DNA of 17,245 nt, taken from assembly GCA_009920815.1 (NCBI GenBank), contig RFZH01000025.1:1-17245 (forward strand), written 5' to 3'. The position numbers were made by a program, and so were the translations under genes. Source of the stretch: Paracoccaceae bacterium (GTDB lineage: Bacteria > Pseudomonadota > Alphaproteobacteria > Rhodobacterales > Rhodobacteraceae). This document shows positions 7,263 to 13,636 of the stretch, piece after piece. Position 1 is the stretch's first letter, and each line of letters starts with the position of its first letter. The notes below the pieces were generated by a model. The model did not search any database and was not told where the DNA came from. It was given only the letters and a program-made list of their open reading frames with translations.

Positions 7263-8456
7263 TTATCCCTTCACCGCTTTCACGATTTTTTCTGCACCGT
7301 CGCGCAAGTTGTCCGCCGCAATGACATCTAGGCCAGAAGTGTTGATAATTTCTTTGCCTTTCTCAACATTCGTGCCTTCCAATCGCACGACGAGCGGAAC
7401 CTTTAGACCCACTTCTTTAACGGCGGCCACAACGCCTTCTGCGATGACGTCACAGCGCATGATACCGCCAAAGATGTTCACAAGGATACCTTTGACGTTT
7501 GGATCAGATGTAATGATCTTGAACGCTTCGGTGACTTTTTCTTTGGTCGCGCCACCACCAACATCAAGGAAGTTGGCAGGTTCTGCGCCATATAATTTGA
7601 TGATGTCCATAGTGGCCATCGCAAGACCCGCACCGTTGACCATACAGCCGATTTCACCGTCTAGAGCGATATAGTTCAGGTCATATTTGGATGCCTCTAG
7701 CTCTTTTGGATCTTCTTCGGTTGTGTCGCGCAGTTCTGCGATATCCGGGTGACGATAGACGGCGTTGCCATCAAAACCAACCTTGGCATCCAACACTTTC
7801 AGGCTGCCATTGTCGGCAACGATCAACGGGTTGATTTCCAACATTTCCATGTCTTTTTCAACAAACGCTTTGTACAAAATGCCCATCAGATTGACGCATT
7901 CTTTGACTTGCTTACCCTCAAGACCCAGTGCAAAGGCAATGCGGCGACCGTGGTATTGTTGGTATCCGGTGGCAGGGTCAACCGCAAAAGACAGGATTTT
8001 TTCAGGTGTGCTTGCCGCGACTTCTTCGATGTCCATGCCGCCTTCGGTCGAACAGACGAATGAAATGCGCGATGTTTGCCGATCGACCAACAGGGCCAGA
8101 TACAATTCGCGTTCAATACCAGAACCCGCCTCGATATAGATGCGGTTAACTTGTTTGCCGACAGGACCAGTTTGATGTGTCACCAATGTACGGCCTAACA
8201 TCTTTTTGGCTTCTGTTGCGGCCTCTTCTACGGATTTCGTCAAACGAACACCGCCTTTTTCGCCTGCGTCAGCTTCTTTGAATTTGCCCTTGCCGCGGCC
8301 ACCTGCGTGGATCTGTGCTTTGACAACCCACAATGGGCCGTCTAATTCACCGGCTGCGGTTTTAGCATCCTCTGCCTTTAGGACAACGCGTCCGTCCGAC
8401 ACAGGGGCGCCATAGCTGCGAAGCAGAGCCTTCGCTTGATACTCATGGATGTTCAT
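7263..8456 (-). CDS. sucC: Succinyl-CoA synthetase (ADP/GDP-forming), beta subunit
   Basis: Beta subunit of 397 residues, matching the family length. It has an ATP-grasp nucleotide-binding domain starting MNIHEYQAKALL, with the nucleotide-contacting KAQIHAGGRGKGKF region (K46, GGRGKG at 52-57). EINPLIV, which includes a Mg-binding position, lies near residue 200. The C-terminal CoA-ligase domain contains NIFGGIMRCDVIAEG. This is the first gene of the minus-strand suc operon. Its upstream region carries the paired GTGATCAC palindromes about 123 bases before the ATG. The ribosome binding site is weak (GGGA at about ten bases), and no better start is visible. Confidence 0.97.
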   Translation of the reverse strand: MNIHEYQAKALLRSYGAPVSDGRVVLKAEDAKTAAGELDGPLWVVKAQIHAGGRGKGKFKEADAGEKGGVRLTKSVEEAATEAKKMLGRTLVTHQTGPVGKQVNRIYIEAGSGIERELYLALLVDRQTSRISFVCSTEGGMDIEEVAASTPEKILSFAVDPATGYQQYHGRRIAFALGLEGKQVKECVNLMGILYKAFVEKDMEMLEINPLIVADNGSLKVLDAKVGFDGNAVYRHPDIAELRDTTEEDPKELEASKYDLNYIALDGEIGCMVNGAGLAMATMDIIKLYGAEPANFLDVGGGATKEKVTEAFKIITSDPNVKGILVNIFGGIMRCDVIAEGVVAAVKEVGLKVPLVVRLEGTNVEKGKEIINTSGLDVIAADNLRDGAEKIVKAVKG

Positions 8457-8559
8457 GAATTTGGTCCCGTGTTAGTTCGATTAATCGCCTTTATGCCTTA
8501 GGCTACGACCCAGAGAACATGTTTTTTAGGAAACTTATCATTATTGTCATTATTTCATC

Positions 8560-8598
8560 GTTTTGTGATCACATGATTTTTTTATGTGATCACAAAAC
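8560..8598. promoter_or_regulatory. Paired-palindrome operator upstream of the suc operon
   Basis: Two perfect 15-bp arms, GTTTTGTGATCACAT at 8560-8574 and ATGTGATCACAAAAC at 8584-8598, are separated by 9 bases. Each arm contains its own palindrome TGTGATCACA. The two palindrome centres (8568.5 and 8589.5) are 21 bp apart, two helical turns, which fits two protein dimers on one DNA face. The same pair with identical 21-bp spacing occurs before sdhC at 13464-13506. The site is centred 123 bases before the sucC ATG, where a promoter is expected. The rest of the 8457-8764 spacer holds one LacI-type site and the mdh terminator; I see no gene in it. The T-run in the loop is not positioned to make this a terminator for any visible gene. 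Confidence 0.72.
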
Positions 8599-8671
8599 TG
8601 ACAACCTAAACGTGATGCAAAAAATACGATGAAAATTTGAATGATTCATTGTCTTGTTGGTGGTGAAAATC

Positions 8672-8685
8672 AGCTAGCGCTAACA
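8672..8685. promoter_or_regulatory. Candidate LacI-family operator upstream of the suc operon
   Basis: AGCTAGCGCTAACA contains the 8-bp palindrome TAGCGCTA (8675-8682) with a central CG step, a hallmark of LacI-family operators. A related sequence, TGTTTGCGCTAACC, lies upstream of sdhC at 13520-13533; the two share GCGCTAAC. CceR, a LacI-family regulator of carbon and energy genes described in Rhodobacter sphaeroides, is a reasonable candidate binder. I am not certain of its exact consensus. The site is about 100 bp upstream of the paired-palindrome operator relative to sucC. Confidence 0.45.
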
Positions 8686-8710
8686 GGCTTGTGTAATTTA
8701 ATGGCCCACT

Positions 8711-8741
8711 AAATAAAAAAGCCCGCCTAAATAAGGCGGGC
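8711..8741 (-). terminator. Intrinsic terminator of mdh
   Basis: A perfect 8-bp GC-rich stem, GCCCGCCT at 8721-8728 and AGGCGGGC at 8734-8741, has a 5-base loop. Read on the minus strand it is followed by TTTTTTATTT, a strong U-tract. It lies 24 bases past the mdh stop and insulates the suc operon from mdh transcription, so sucC must have its own promoter. Confidence 0.92.
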
Positions 8742-8764
8742 CCCAAAACAGTTTGGTTTTTAAT

Positions 8765-9727
8765 TTATGCCAAGCTGCTGTCGATTGCTTTACATGCTTC
8801 GACCAGACCTTTGACCGCGTCGACAGATTTGTCGAACATGGCTTGTTCGTCTTTGTTCATCTTGATGTCGACAACTTTTTCGATGCCGTTTGCACCGATG
8901 ATGGTTGGAACGCCGACATACATGCCTTTCAAGCCAAATTCACCGTCACAATAGGCGGCACATGGCAAAAGACGACGTTGGTCTTTCAAATACGCTTCGG
9001 CCATTTCAATGGCGGATGTTGCAGGCGCATAGAAGGCAGAGCCTGTTTTCAAAAGGCCAACGATCTCGGCGCCGCCGTCACGGGTACGTTGAATGATGGC
9101 GTCCAATTTTTCTTGCGTTGTCCAGCCCATCGATACCAAATCCGGCAGAGGGATACCAGCAACAGTCGAATAGCGTGCCAAAGGAACCATTGTGTCGCCA
9201 TGGCCACCCAAAACGAACGCAGTGACGTCACGCATGGATACGTTGAATTCAACAGACAAGAAGTGGCGGAAACGTGCGCTGTCCAAAACGCCCGCCATGC
9301 CGACGACTTTGTTATGTGGCAAGCCAGAGAATTCGCGCAACGCCCAAACCATCGCGTCCAATGGGTTTGTGATACAGATGACGAATGCGTTTGGTGCGTG
9401 GGCTGCGATGCCTTCGCCAACGGATTTCATGACTTTCAGGTTAATGCCCAACAGGTCATCACGGCTCATGCCGGGTTTGCGTGGAACACCCGCAGTGACG
9501 ATACAAACATCTGCACCTGCGATATCTGCATAATCATTAGTGCCTTTGAAAGACCCATCAAAACCTTCGGATGGACCAGATTCAGCAATGTCCAACGCTT
9601 TGCCCTGTGGTGTCCCTTCGGCAATGTCGAACAATACGACGTCGCCCAATTCTTTGATCGCTGCGAGGTGTGCAAGTGTGCCACCGATTTGTCCTGCGCC
9701 GATCAGCGCGATTTTAGCTTTGGCCAT
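8765..9727 (-). CDS. mdh: NAD-dependent malate dehydrogenase (LDH-like MDH)
   Basis: Enzyme of 320 residues that oxidises malate to oxaloacetate with NAD+. The Rossmann motif IGAGQIGG is at 9-16, with an acidic residue at the end of the second strand (FDIAEG). Substrate-binding arginines R83 and R89 lie in the mobile loop VPRKPGMSRDDLL. N121 (ITNPLD), the D149/R152 pair and catalytic H176 (GGHGDTMVP) are all present. The size and loop fit the lactate-dehydrogenase-like MDH group usual in alphaproteobacteria. The start at 9727 is chosen because GGAGAG precedes it by six bases and the Rossmann fold begins right after. An in-frame ATG 25 codons upstream lacks family support. The gene has its own terminator and a 161-bp upstream region shared with the divergent transporter gene; GCTGCAATGCAGC at 9796-9808 there is a small perfect palindrome of unknown meaning. 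Confidence 0.96.
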   Translation of the reverse strand: MAKAKIALIGAGQIGGTLAHLAAIKELGDVVLFDIAEGTPQGKALDIAESGPSEGFDGSFKGTNDYADIAGADVCIVTAGVPRKPGMSRDDLLGINLKVMKSVGEGIAAHAPNAFVICITNPLDAMVWALREFSGLPHNKVVGMAGVLDSARFRHFLSVEFNVSMRDVTAFVLGGHGDTMVPLARYSTVAGIPLPDLVSMGWTTQEKLDAIIQRTRDGGAEIVGLLKTGSAFYAPATSAIEMAEAYLKDQRRLLPCAAYCDGEFGLKGMYVGVPTIIGANGIEKVVDIKMNKDEQAMFDKSVDAVKGLVEACKAIDSSLA

Positions 9728-9836
9728 GGAAATCTCTCCGGTCCGTTTGTTTTGATGGCGTTTGGGTAGTCGTTTTGCGCCAATGACGCAAGGGTGCTGC
9801 AATGCAGCGTCTTAAAAACTTCGTCTGTTCATTCGG

Positions 9837-9868
9837 CTGACATAAGGTTAAACCACGAAATATATATT
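9837..9868 (+). promoter_or_regulatory. Possible sigma70-type promoter of the TSUP transporter gene
   Basis: CTGACA at 9837-9842 (five of six bases of the TTGACA box) is followed after 18 bases by TATATA, running into TATATT at 9863-9868. The start codon is at 9889, so the leader would be short. This comes from eye inspection only. Alphaproteobacterial promoters often deviate from this consensus, so confidence is low. Confidence 0.3.
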
Positions 9869-9888
9869 GCTTTTGCAGGGTTTTCACT

Positions 9889-10641
9889 ATGATGACAGAT
9901 CCAGTTTTTTTTGCGACTGCGGCCTTTGCGGTAACTTTTGCAGGTATCTCAAAGGGTGGTTTTGGGTCTGGCGCTGCATTTGCTGCTGGGGCGATTCTTG
10001 CGACGATCATCGATCCTGGGCAGGCCATTGGAATTATGTTGCCGCTCTTGATGTTGATGGATGTGACATCGCTCAAACCTTATTGGCGAAAATGGTTGCC
10101 ACGCGAATCGTGGTTGATGGTGATCGGTGCTCTTCCGGGGGTCGCACTCGGGGCGTGGTTGTACACGCGGGTTGATGCGGACGTGTTTCGTTTTTTGATA
10201 GGCGCGATCGCTTTGTTGTTCGTAATATGGCAATGGGGACGTGCGGCTGGTTGGATCACAACGGCAGAACGCTCTTTGCCCGATAGCTTCGGTTTGATTG
10301 CGGGCATGACGGCGGGCTTTACCAGTTTTATCAGCCACGCAGGCGGACCACCTGCTGCGGTATATTTATTATCGAAAGAGCCAACCAAAACAGAATTTCA
10401 AGCTTCAACGGTTATTATATTCTGGGCGATAAACTTGGCAAAGGCCGTGCCGTACACGTTTTTGGGCCTGTTTACGTTAGAAACGTTAAAGCTGGACATT
10501 CTTTTATCGCCGTTTGCGATTTTGGGGGTCTACATCGGCGTAAAAGGGCATAATTGGTTGCCAGAAAAATGGTTTTTTGCGCTAACCTACACGTTATTGG
10601 TGGTAACAGGCGTGCGTTTGATCTGGATCGCGCTGACCTAA
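9889..10641 (+). CDS. TSUP / TauE-SafE family membrane transporter
   Basis: Integral membrane protein of 250 residues with several hydrophobic segments filling most of its length. It shows the family's N-terminal signature GISKGGFGSG (about residues 24-33) followed by MLPLLMLMD. The second half-repeat, GLIAGMTAGFTSFISHAGGPP (about 138-158), has the glycine-rich membrane motif typical of TSUP proteins. Members export or import small anions such as sulfite, sulfoacetate or other organosulfur and C2 compounds. The substrate cannot be read from sequence. The start ATG has AGGG eight bases upstream, and a second ATG follows immediately. It is divergent from mdh and ends 83 bases before mcl2, so it could be co-transcribed with the malyl-CoA genes. 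Transport of a carboxylate used by those genes is possible but unproven. Confidence 0.88.
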   Translation: MMTDPVFFATAAFAVTFAGISKGGFGSGAAFAAGAILATIIDPGQAIGIMLPLLMLMDVTSLKPYWRKWLPRESWLMVIGALPGVALGAWLYTRVDADVFRFLIGAIALLFVIWQWGRAAGWITTAERSLPDSFGLIAGMTAGFTSFISHAGGPPAAVYLLSKEPTKTEFQASTVIIFWAINLAKAVPYTFLGLFTLETLKLDILLSPFAILGVYIGVKGHNWLPEKWFFALTYTLLVVTGVRLIWIALT

Positions 10642-10724
10642 TTTCTGCGCTGCGGCAAAAATGCGCTTGAACTTTTTTGTATAAAATGCCCTATTCCCGC
10701 GCAAGATTATTGCGGAGGAAAATT

Positions 10725-11585
10725 ATGGACAGTGTCAATCGCCCGTTTCGGTCGGTCTTATATATCCCTGGGTCAAAAGATCGTGCCTTGGACAAAGCAC
10801 GTAATTTACCAGTGGACGCGATCATCTTCGACCTAGAAGACGCTGTTTCCCCCGATGCAAAAGTCGAGGCCCGTGCGACGTTAAAAGCCGCGCTGGATCA
10901 AGATGGTTATGGCGCGCGTTATAAGCTGATCCGCCTAAATGGTTTGGACAGCGCATGGGGTCATGGTGATATTGAGGCGTTGCGTGATGCCAATGCTGAC
11001 GCATATTTGATCCCCAAAGTTTCGTGCCCTGAGGATGTTCAAGCGGTCGCTGATTTGTTGGGGAATGATAAACCGATCTGGGCAATGATTGAAACGCCAT
11101 CGGGCGTGATGAACGCACCGGCCGTTGCAGCACATCCGCGTCTGCAGGGATTTGTCGCCGGCACAAATGATCTGGCAAAAGAACTGAACTGTCGCTTCCG
11201 CGCGGACCGTTTGCCGATGCAAATGGCATTGCAGACGATGTTGTTGGCCGCGCGTGCACATGATGTCATCGCGATTGATGGGGTCTATAACCAATTCAAA
11301 GATGATGATGGATTGCGTTCCGAATGTGAACAAGGTCGCGATTTAGGGTTTGACGGAAAAACATTAATCCATCCAGCACAGGTTGCAATTGCGAACGAAT
11401 GTTTTGCACCCTCTGCGGCCGAAATCGAATTGGCCGAACGTCAAATCGCCGCGTTCCAAGAGGTCGAAGCCTCTGGCCAGGGTGTTGCAGTTGTGGATGG
11501 TAAAATCGTAGAAAACCTGCATGTTGTAACGGCACAGAAAACTTTGGCAAAAGCCAAAGCTATTGCCCAACAAGATGCGGAGTAA
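10725..11585 (+). CDS. mcl2: HpcH/HpaI aldolase-citrate lyase family protein, probable (3S)-malyl-CoA thioesterase
   Basis: Protein of 286 residues of the CitE/malyl-CoA lyase TIM-barrel family. Visible motifs are RSVLYIPGSKDRALDKA near the N-terminus, FDLEDAV (about 34-40), the metal-binding glutamate region AMIETPSG, GFVAGTNDLAKEL, and the CoA-site DGKTLIHPAQV near residue 210. In Rhodobacter sphaeroides two paralogues exist: Mcl1, malyl-CoA/beta-methylmalyl-CoA lyase, and the shorter Mcl2, a malyl-CoA thioesterase that completes apparent malate synthase activity. The length and the position between mdh and mch match Mcl2 as I remember that locus, so I prefer thioesterase over lyase. The start at 10725 follows GGAGGAAA; an in-frame upstream ATG at 10677 has no comparable site and adds non-conserved residues. 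It is the first gene of a tight four-gene operon. Confidence 0.87.
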   Translation: MDSVNRPFRSVLYIPGSKDRALDKARNLPVDAIIFDLEDAVSPDAKVEARATLKAALDQDGYGARYKLIRLNGLDSAWGHGDIEALRDANADAYLIPKVSCPEDVQAVADLLGNDKPIWAMIETPSGVMNAPAVAAHPRLQGFVAGTNDLAKELNCRFRADRLPMQMALQTMLLAARAHDVIAIDGVYNQFKDDDGLRSECEQGRDLGFDGKTLIHPAQVAIANECFAPSAAEIELAERQIAAFQEVEASGQGVAVVDGKIVENLHVVTAQKTLAKAKAIAQQDAE

Positions 11586-11588
11586 ATT

Positions 11589-12134
11589 ATGACACTATTG
11601 ATACTTGGCTTGATCCTTTGGATTGTTCCCCATTGGATGAAGCGTCTGACCCCAGGATTGCGATCGTCGATGGGGGATAAAGGGCGCGGTTTGATCGCGT
11701 TGCTATTGTTTATTGGCCTCGGTCTCATGATCTATGGCTATCGGTCTGCGCCGTTTATAGATGTTTGGTCGCCACCATCATTTATGGTCCATATCAACAA
11801 CTTGATTATGGTCGTCGCGGTTGCGGTTTTCGCTATGGCGCACACCAAAGGTCGGTTGCGCGGGCGGATGCGTCATCCGATGTTGGTTTCTGTCAAGCTT
11901 TGGGCCTTTGCCCATCTCTTGGTGAATGGCGATTTGGCCTCGATTATCCTTTTCGGGGGTATGTTGTTCTGGGCCGTGGTCTCGGTTATTTTGATAAACC
12001 GTGCAGATACGTGGGATCGTCCAGCACCGGGTGACAAAGGGCGCGATTGGCTGTTCCTCGTGATCACCGTTGTGACATTTGCGGTAATCGTTGGCATTCA
12101 CATGGCGCTTGGCGTTCATCCATTTCCGAGCTGA
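11589..12134 (+). CDS. NnrU-family integral membrane protein
   Basis: Membrane protein of 181 residues with about five hydrophobic segments: an N-terminal one at about 1-13, then about 36-50, 63-77, 100-128 and 155-172. The NnrU signature is seen in RMRHPMLVSVKLWAFAHLL, NGDLASIILFGG and WAVVSVILINRAD. NnrU was named from a denitrification cluster and is related to NnuR/isoprenoid-enzyme-like membrane proteins; its biochemical role is not established. The gene starts three bases after mcl2 and ends three bases before the DUF1737 gene, so it is clearly part of the mcl2-mch operon. No denitrification gene is visible, so a nitrogen-oxide role is not supported here. Confidence 0.88.
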   Translation: MTLLILGLILWIVPHWMKRLTPGLRSSMGDKGRGLIALLLFIGLGLMIYGYRSAPFIDVWSPPSFMVHINNLIMVVAVAVFAMAHTKGRLRGRMRHPMLVSVKLWAFAHLLVNGDLASIILFGGMLFWAVVSVILINRADTWDRPAPGDKGRDWLFLVITVVTFAVIVGIHMALGVHPFPS

Positions 12135-12137
12135 TCC

Positions 12138-12344
12138 ATGAACACCATTTATCGTTTATTAACCGAAGACGACACTTCCGAATTTTGTCACAAGGTCACT
12201 TTGGCCTTGTCAAAGGGGTGGTCTCTTTATGGGGATCCACAATATGCGTTCGATGCAGCCACCGGAAAAATGCGGTGTGCTCAAGCGGTAACAAAGCTGG
12301 TTGATGCATCCTATTCCCCCGAAATGAAGCTAGGAGAGCAATAA
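12138..12344 (+). CDS. DUF1737 domain protein
   Basis: Small soluble protein of 68 residues covered almost entirely by a DUF1737 domain. The pattern IYRLLTEDDTSEFCHKV...LSKGWSLYGDPQYAFD, ending in CAQAVTKLV, is characteristic. The family's function is unknown. It looks like a compact alpha/beta fold with a conserved GW-x-LYG-x-P turn (about residues 28-35), with no signal peptide or membrane segment. Its stop overlaps the mch start by one base (TAATG), so translation of mch is probably coupled to it. An accessory or regulatory role for Mch or Mcl2 is a guess from position only. Confidence 0.85.
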   Translation: MNTIYRLLTEDDTSEFCHKVTLALSKGWSLYGDPQYAFDAATGKMRCAQAVTKLVDASYSPEMKLGEQ

Positions 12345-13375
12345 TGGCAAAAACCAACCCCGGGCGTTTTTTCGAAGATTATACCGTTGGCCAAGTGATC
12401 CATCATGCGGTTCCGCGCACAGTGTCGGGCGGGGAACGCGCGCTGTATCATGCGCTTTATCCTGCACGTCATGCTTTGTATTCTTCGGATGAATTTGCCC
12501 GTGGTTGCGGTCTGCCACGATCGCCGCTGGATGATCTGGCGGCGTTTCACATTGTGTTCGGGAAAACGGTGCCCGACATATCCCTGAATGCGGTGGCCAA
12601 TTTGGGCTATGCCGAAGGTCGTTGGTTGAAACCCGTTTACACTGGTGACACTTTGCGGTCAGAGTCCGAAGTTATTGGATTAAAAGAAAATTCGAACGGT
12701 AAGACAGGGGTCGTTTATGTGCGAACCCGCGGGATAAATCAGAACGCAGATGTCGTGATGGAATATGTCCGGTGGGTGATGGTGCGTAAAAATGATTTAG
12801 ATGCTCCGGCACCAACGCCGATCGTGCCTGCGTTGAAAAAAACGTTGGATGTCTCAGACCTTACCATCCCTCAGGGATTGGATTTTTCCAATTATGACTT
12901 CAACTTGGCGGGCGAACCCCACCGTTGGGGTGATTACCAAATCGGTGAAATTATCGATCACGTTGATGGTGTGACGGTCGAAGAGGCCGAACATATGATT
13001 GCAACACGTCTGTGGCAGAATACGGCCAAGGTGCATTTCGACGCCACTTTCAGACCTGATGGGCAGCGTTTGATTTACGGCGGGCATGTTATTTCTATGG
13101 CAAGGGCGTTGTCTTTTAATGGCCTAGCGAATGCGCAGATCGTTGTTGGTCTGAATGGCGGCGCGCATGCAAACCCTTGTTTTTCTGGCGATACCGTCAA
13201 AGCATGGACAGAGGTGTTGGATCGCGCGGATACATCTGCGCCAGGTGTTGGCGCGTTGCGACTGCGATTGGTTGCAACCAAGGGCGCCCACCCCAAATCA
13301 CTGCGTGATGGGGGCGGGAAATATCATTCGGATGTTTTGCTCGACCTCGATTACTGGGCCTTGATTCCTCAATAG
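12344..13375 (+). CDS. mch: Mesaconyl-CoA hydratase (beta-methylmalyl-CoA dehydratase), MaoC family
   Basis: Enzyme of 343 residues, the size I recall for the characterised Rhodobacter sphaeroides Mch. It hydrates mesaconyl-C1-CoA to beta-methylmalyl-CoA in the ethylmalonyl-CoA pathway. The protein is a double hot-dog MaoC-type hydratase. The first half begins GRFFEDYTVGQVIHHAVPRT, with FARGCGLPRSPLDDLAAFH near residues 51-69. The second half begins WGDYQIGEIIDHVDGVTVEE and contains WQNTAKVHFD and YGGHVISMARALSFNGLA. The genetic link to mcl2 supports the assignment over a generic MaoC dehydratase. GGAGAG precedes the ATG, which overlaps the upstream stop codon by one base. It is the last gene of its operon; the 261 bases to sdhC hold the sdh control region, and no clear terminator is visible. 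Confidence 0.92.
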   Translation: MAKTNPGRFFEDYTVGQVIHHAVPRTVSGGERALYHALYPARHALYSSDEFARGCGLPRSPLDDLAAFHIVFGKTVPDISLNAVANLGYAEGRWLKPVYTGDTLRSESEVIGLKENSNGKTGVVYVRTRGINQNADVVMEYVRWVMVRKNDLDAPAPTPIVPALKKTLDVSDLTIPQGLDFSNYDFNLAGEPHRWGDYQIGEIIDHVDGVTVEEAEHMIATRLWQNTAKVHFDATFRPDGQRLIYGGHVISMARALSFNGLANAQIVVGLNGGAHANPCFSGDTVKAWTEVLDRADTSAPGVGALRLRLVATKGAHPKSLRDGGGKYHSDVLLDLDYWALIPQ

Positions 13376-13463
13376 TGGGGGGCAGGTAATGAAAAAATCG
13401 GCTATCTATGGCGTAAGAATTGCTTTGGAATTGCTGAAAAGTAATGCGAGGTATTTTGGTCAG

Positions 13464-13506
13464 TATTTTTGTGATCACGTGGTATCTTTTCGTGATCACA
13501 AAAATA
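13464..13506. promoter_or_regulatory. Paired-palindrome operator upstream of the sdh operon
   Basis: Perfect 16-bp arms, TATTTTTGTGATCACG at 13464-13479 and CGTGATCACAAAAATA at 13491-13506, are separated by 11 bases. Each holds the palindrome GTGATCAC; the centres (13474.5 and 13495.5) are 21 bp apart, exactly as before sucC. The outer sides are T-rich then A-rich in both copies (TTTTGTGATCAC...GTGATCACAAAA), while the inner flanks differ, which suggests conservation of protein contacts rather than a copied block. The pair is centred about 152 bases before the sdhC start. I infer a shared TCA-cycle regulator; AkgR, described in R. sphaeroides as acting on TCA genes, is one candidate, but I do not recall its motif well enough to assign it. 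Confidence 0.72.
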
Positions 13507-13519
13507 ATTTTATTTAAAA

Positions 13520-13533
13520 TGTTTGCGCTAACC
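13520..13533. promoter_or_regulatory. Candidate LacI-family operator upstream of sdhC
   Basis: TGTTTGCGCTAACC is an imperfect dyad around a central GCGC, sharing GCGCTAAC with the suc-side site at 8672-8685. Its centre is 41.5 bp (about four helical turns) downstream of the centre of the paired GTGATCAC operator. The central CG step fits a LacI-family protein such as CceR, which is known to act on TCA genes in related bacteria. The binding protein is inferred. Confidence 0.45.
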
Positions 13534-13636
13534 CTATTCACGGACCTGTTTTTGTCGTTAAAAGGCGTTACAGATCCTCAGACTGAAATCGCTGTGTACG
13601 ATGGTGTACAGCGCTGCAAACCGAAAGGCTAGACAA

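Noticed and set aside
8560..8598. Reading the suc inverted repeat as a Rho-independent terminator or a CRP site
   Set aside because: No gene ends next to it, the T-run is in the loop rather than after the stem, and the CRP pattern TGTGA-N6-TCACA is not met because the half-sites abut (TGTGATCACA).
8753..9769. Long plus-strand open frame opposite mdh (338 codons)
   Set aside because: Exact antisense shadow of the strongly supported mdh gene; composition (Cys/Phe/His-rich) and lack of any family motif argue against coding.
10574..10587. TTTTTGCGCTAACC resembling the LacI-type sites
   Set aside because: Lies inside the TSUP coding region, has a weaker dyad and no paired GTGATCAC element nearby; probably chance.
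12060..12067. Single GTGATCAC in the NnrU-like gene
   Set aside because: Isolated 8-bp match in coding sequence without the A/T flanks or the 21-bp partner.
13389..13517. A 42-codon plus-strand reading frame starting MKKSAIYGVRIALELL after mch
   Set aside because: Its second half is made of the two GTGATCAC operator arms (encoding repeated Asp-His), its start is poorly spaced from a ribosome site, and the region is better explained as the sdh control region.
13594..13609. Direct repeat GTGTAC-N4-GTGTAC in the sdhC leader
   Set aside because: Only six bases per copy with a weak dyad; not found upstream of sucC, so I cannot support a regulatory role.
13444..13632. Hydrophobic 62-codon reading frame through the sdh operator (FVIT...FVIT)
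   Set aside because: The apparent repeat in the peptide is just the translated palindromes; no ribosome binding site and no recognisable family.
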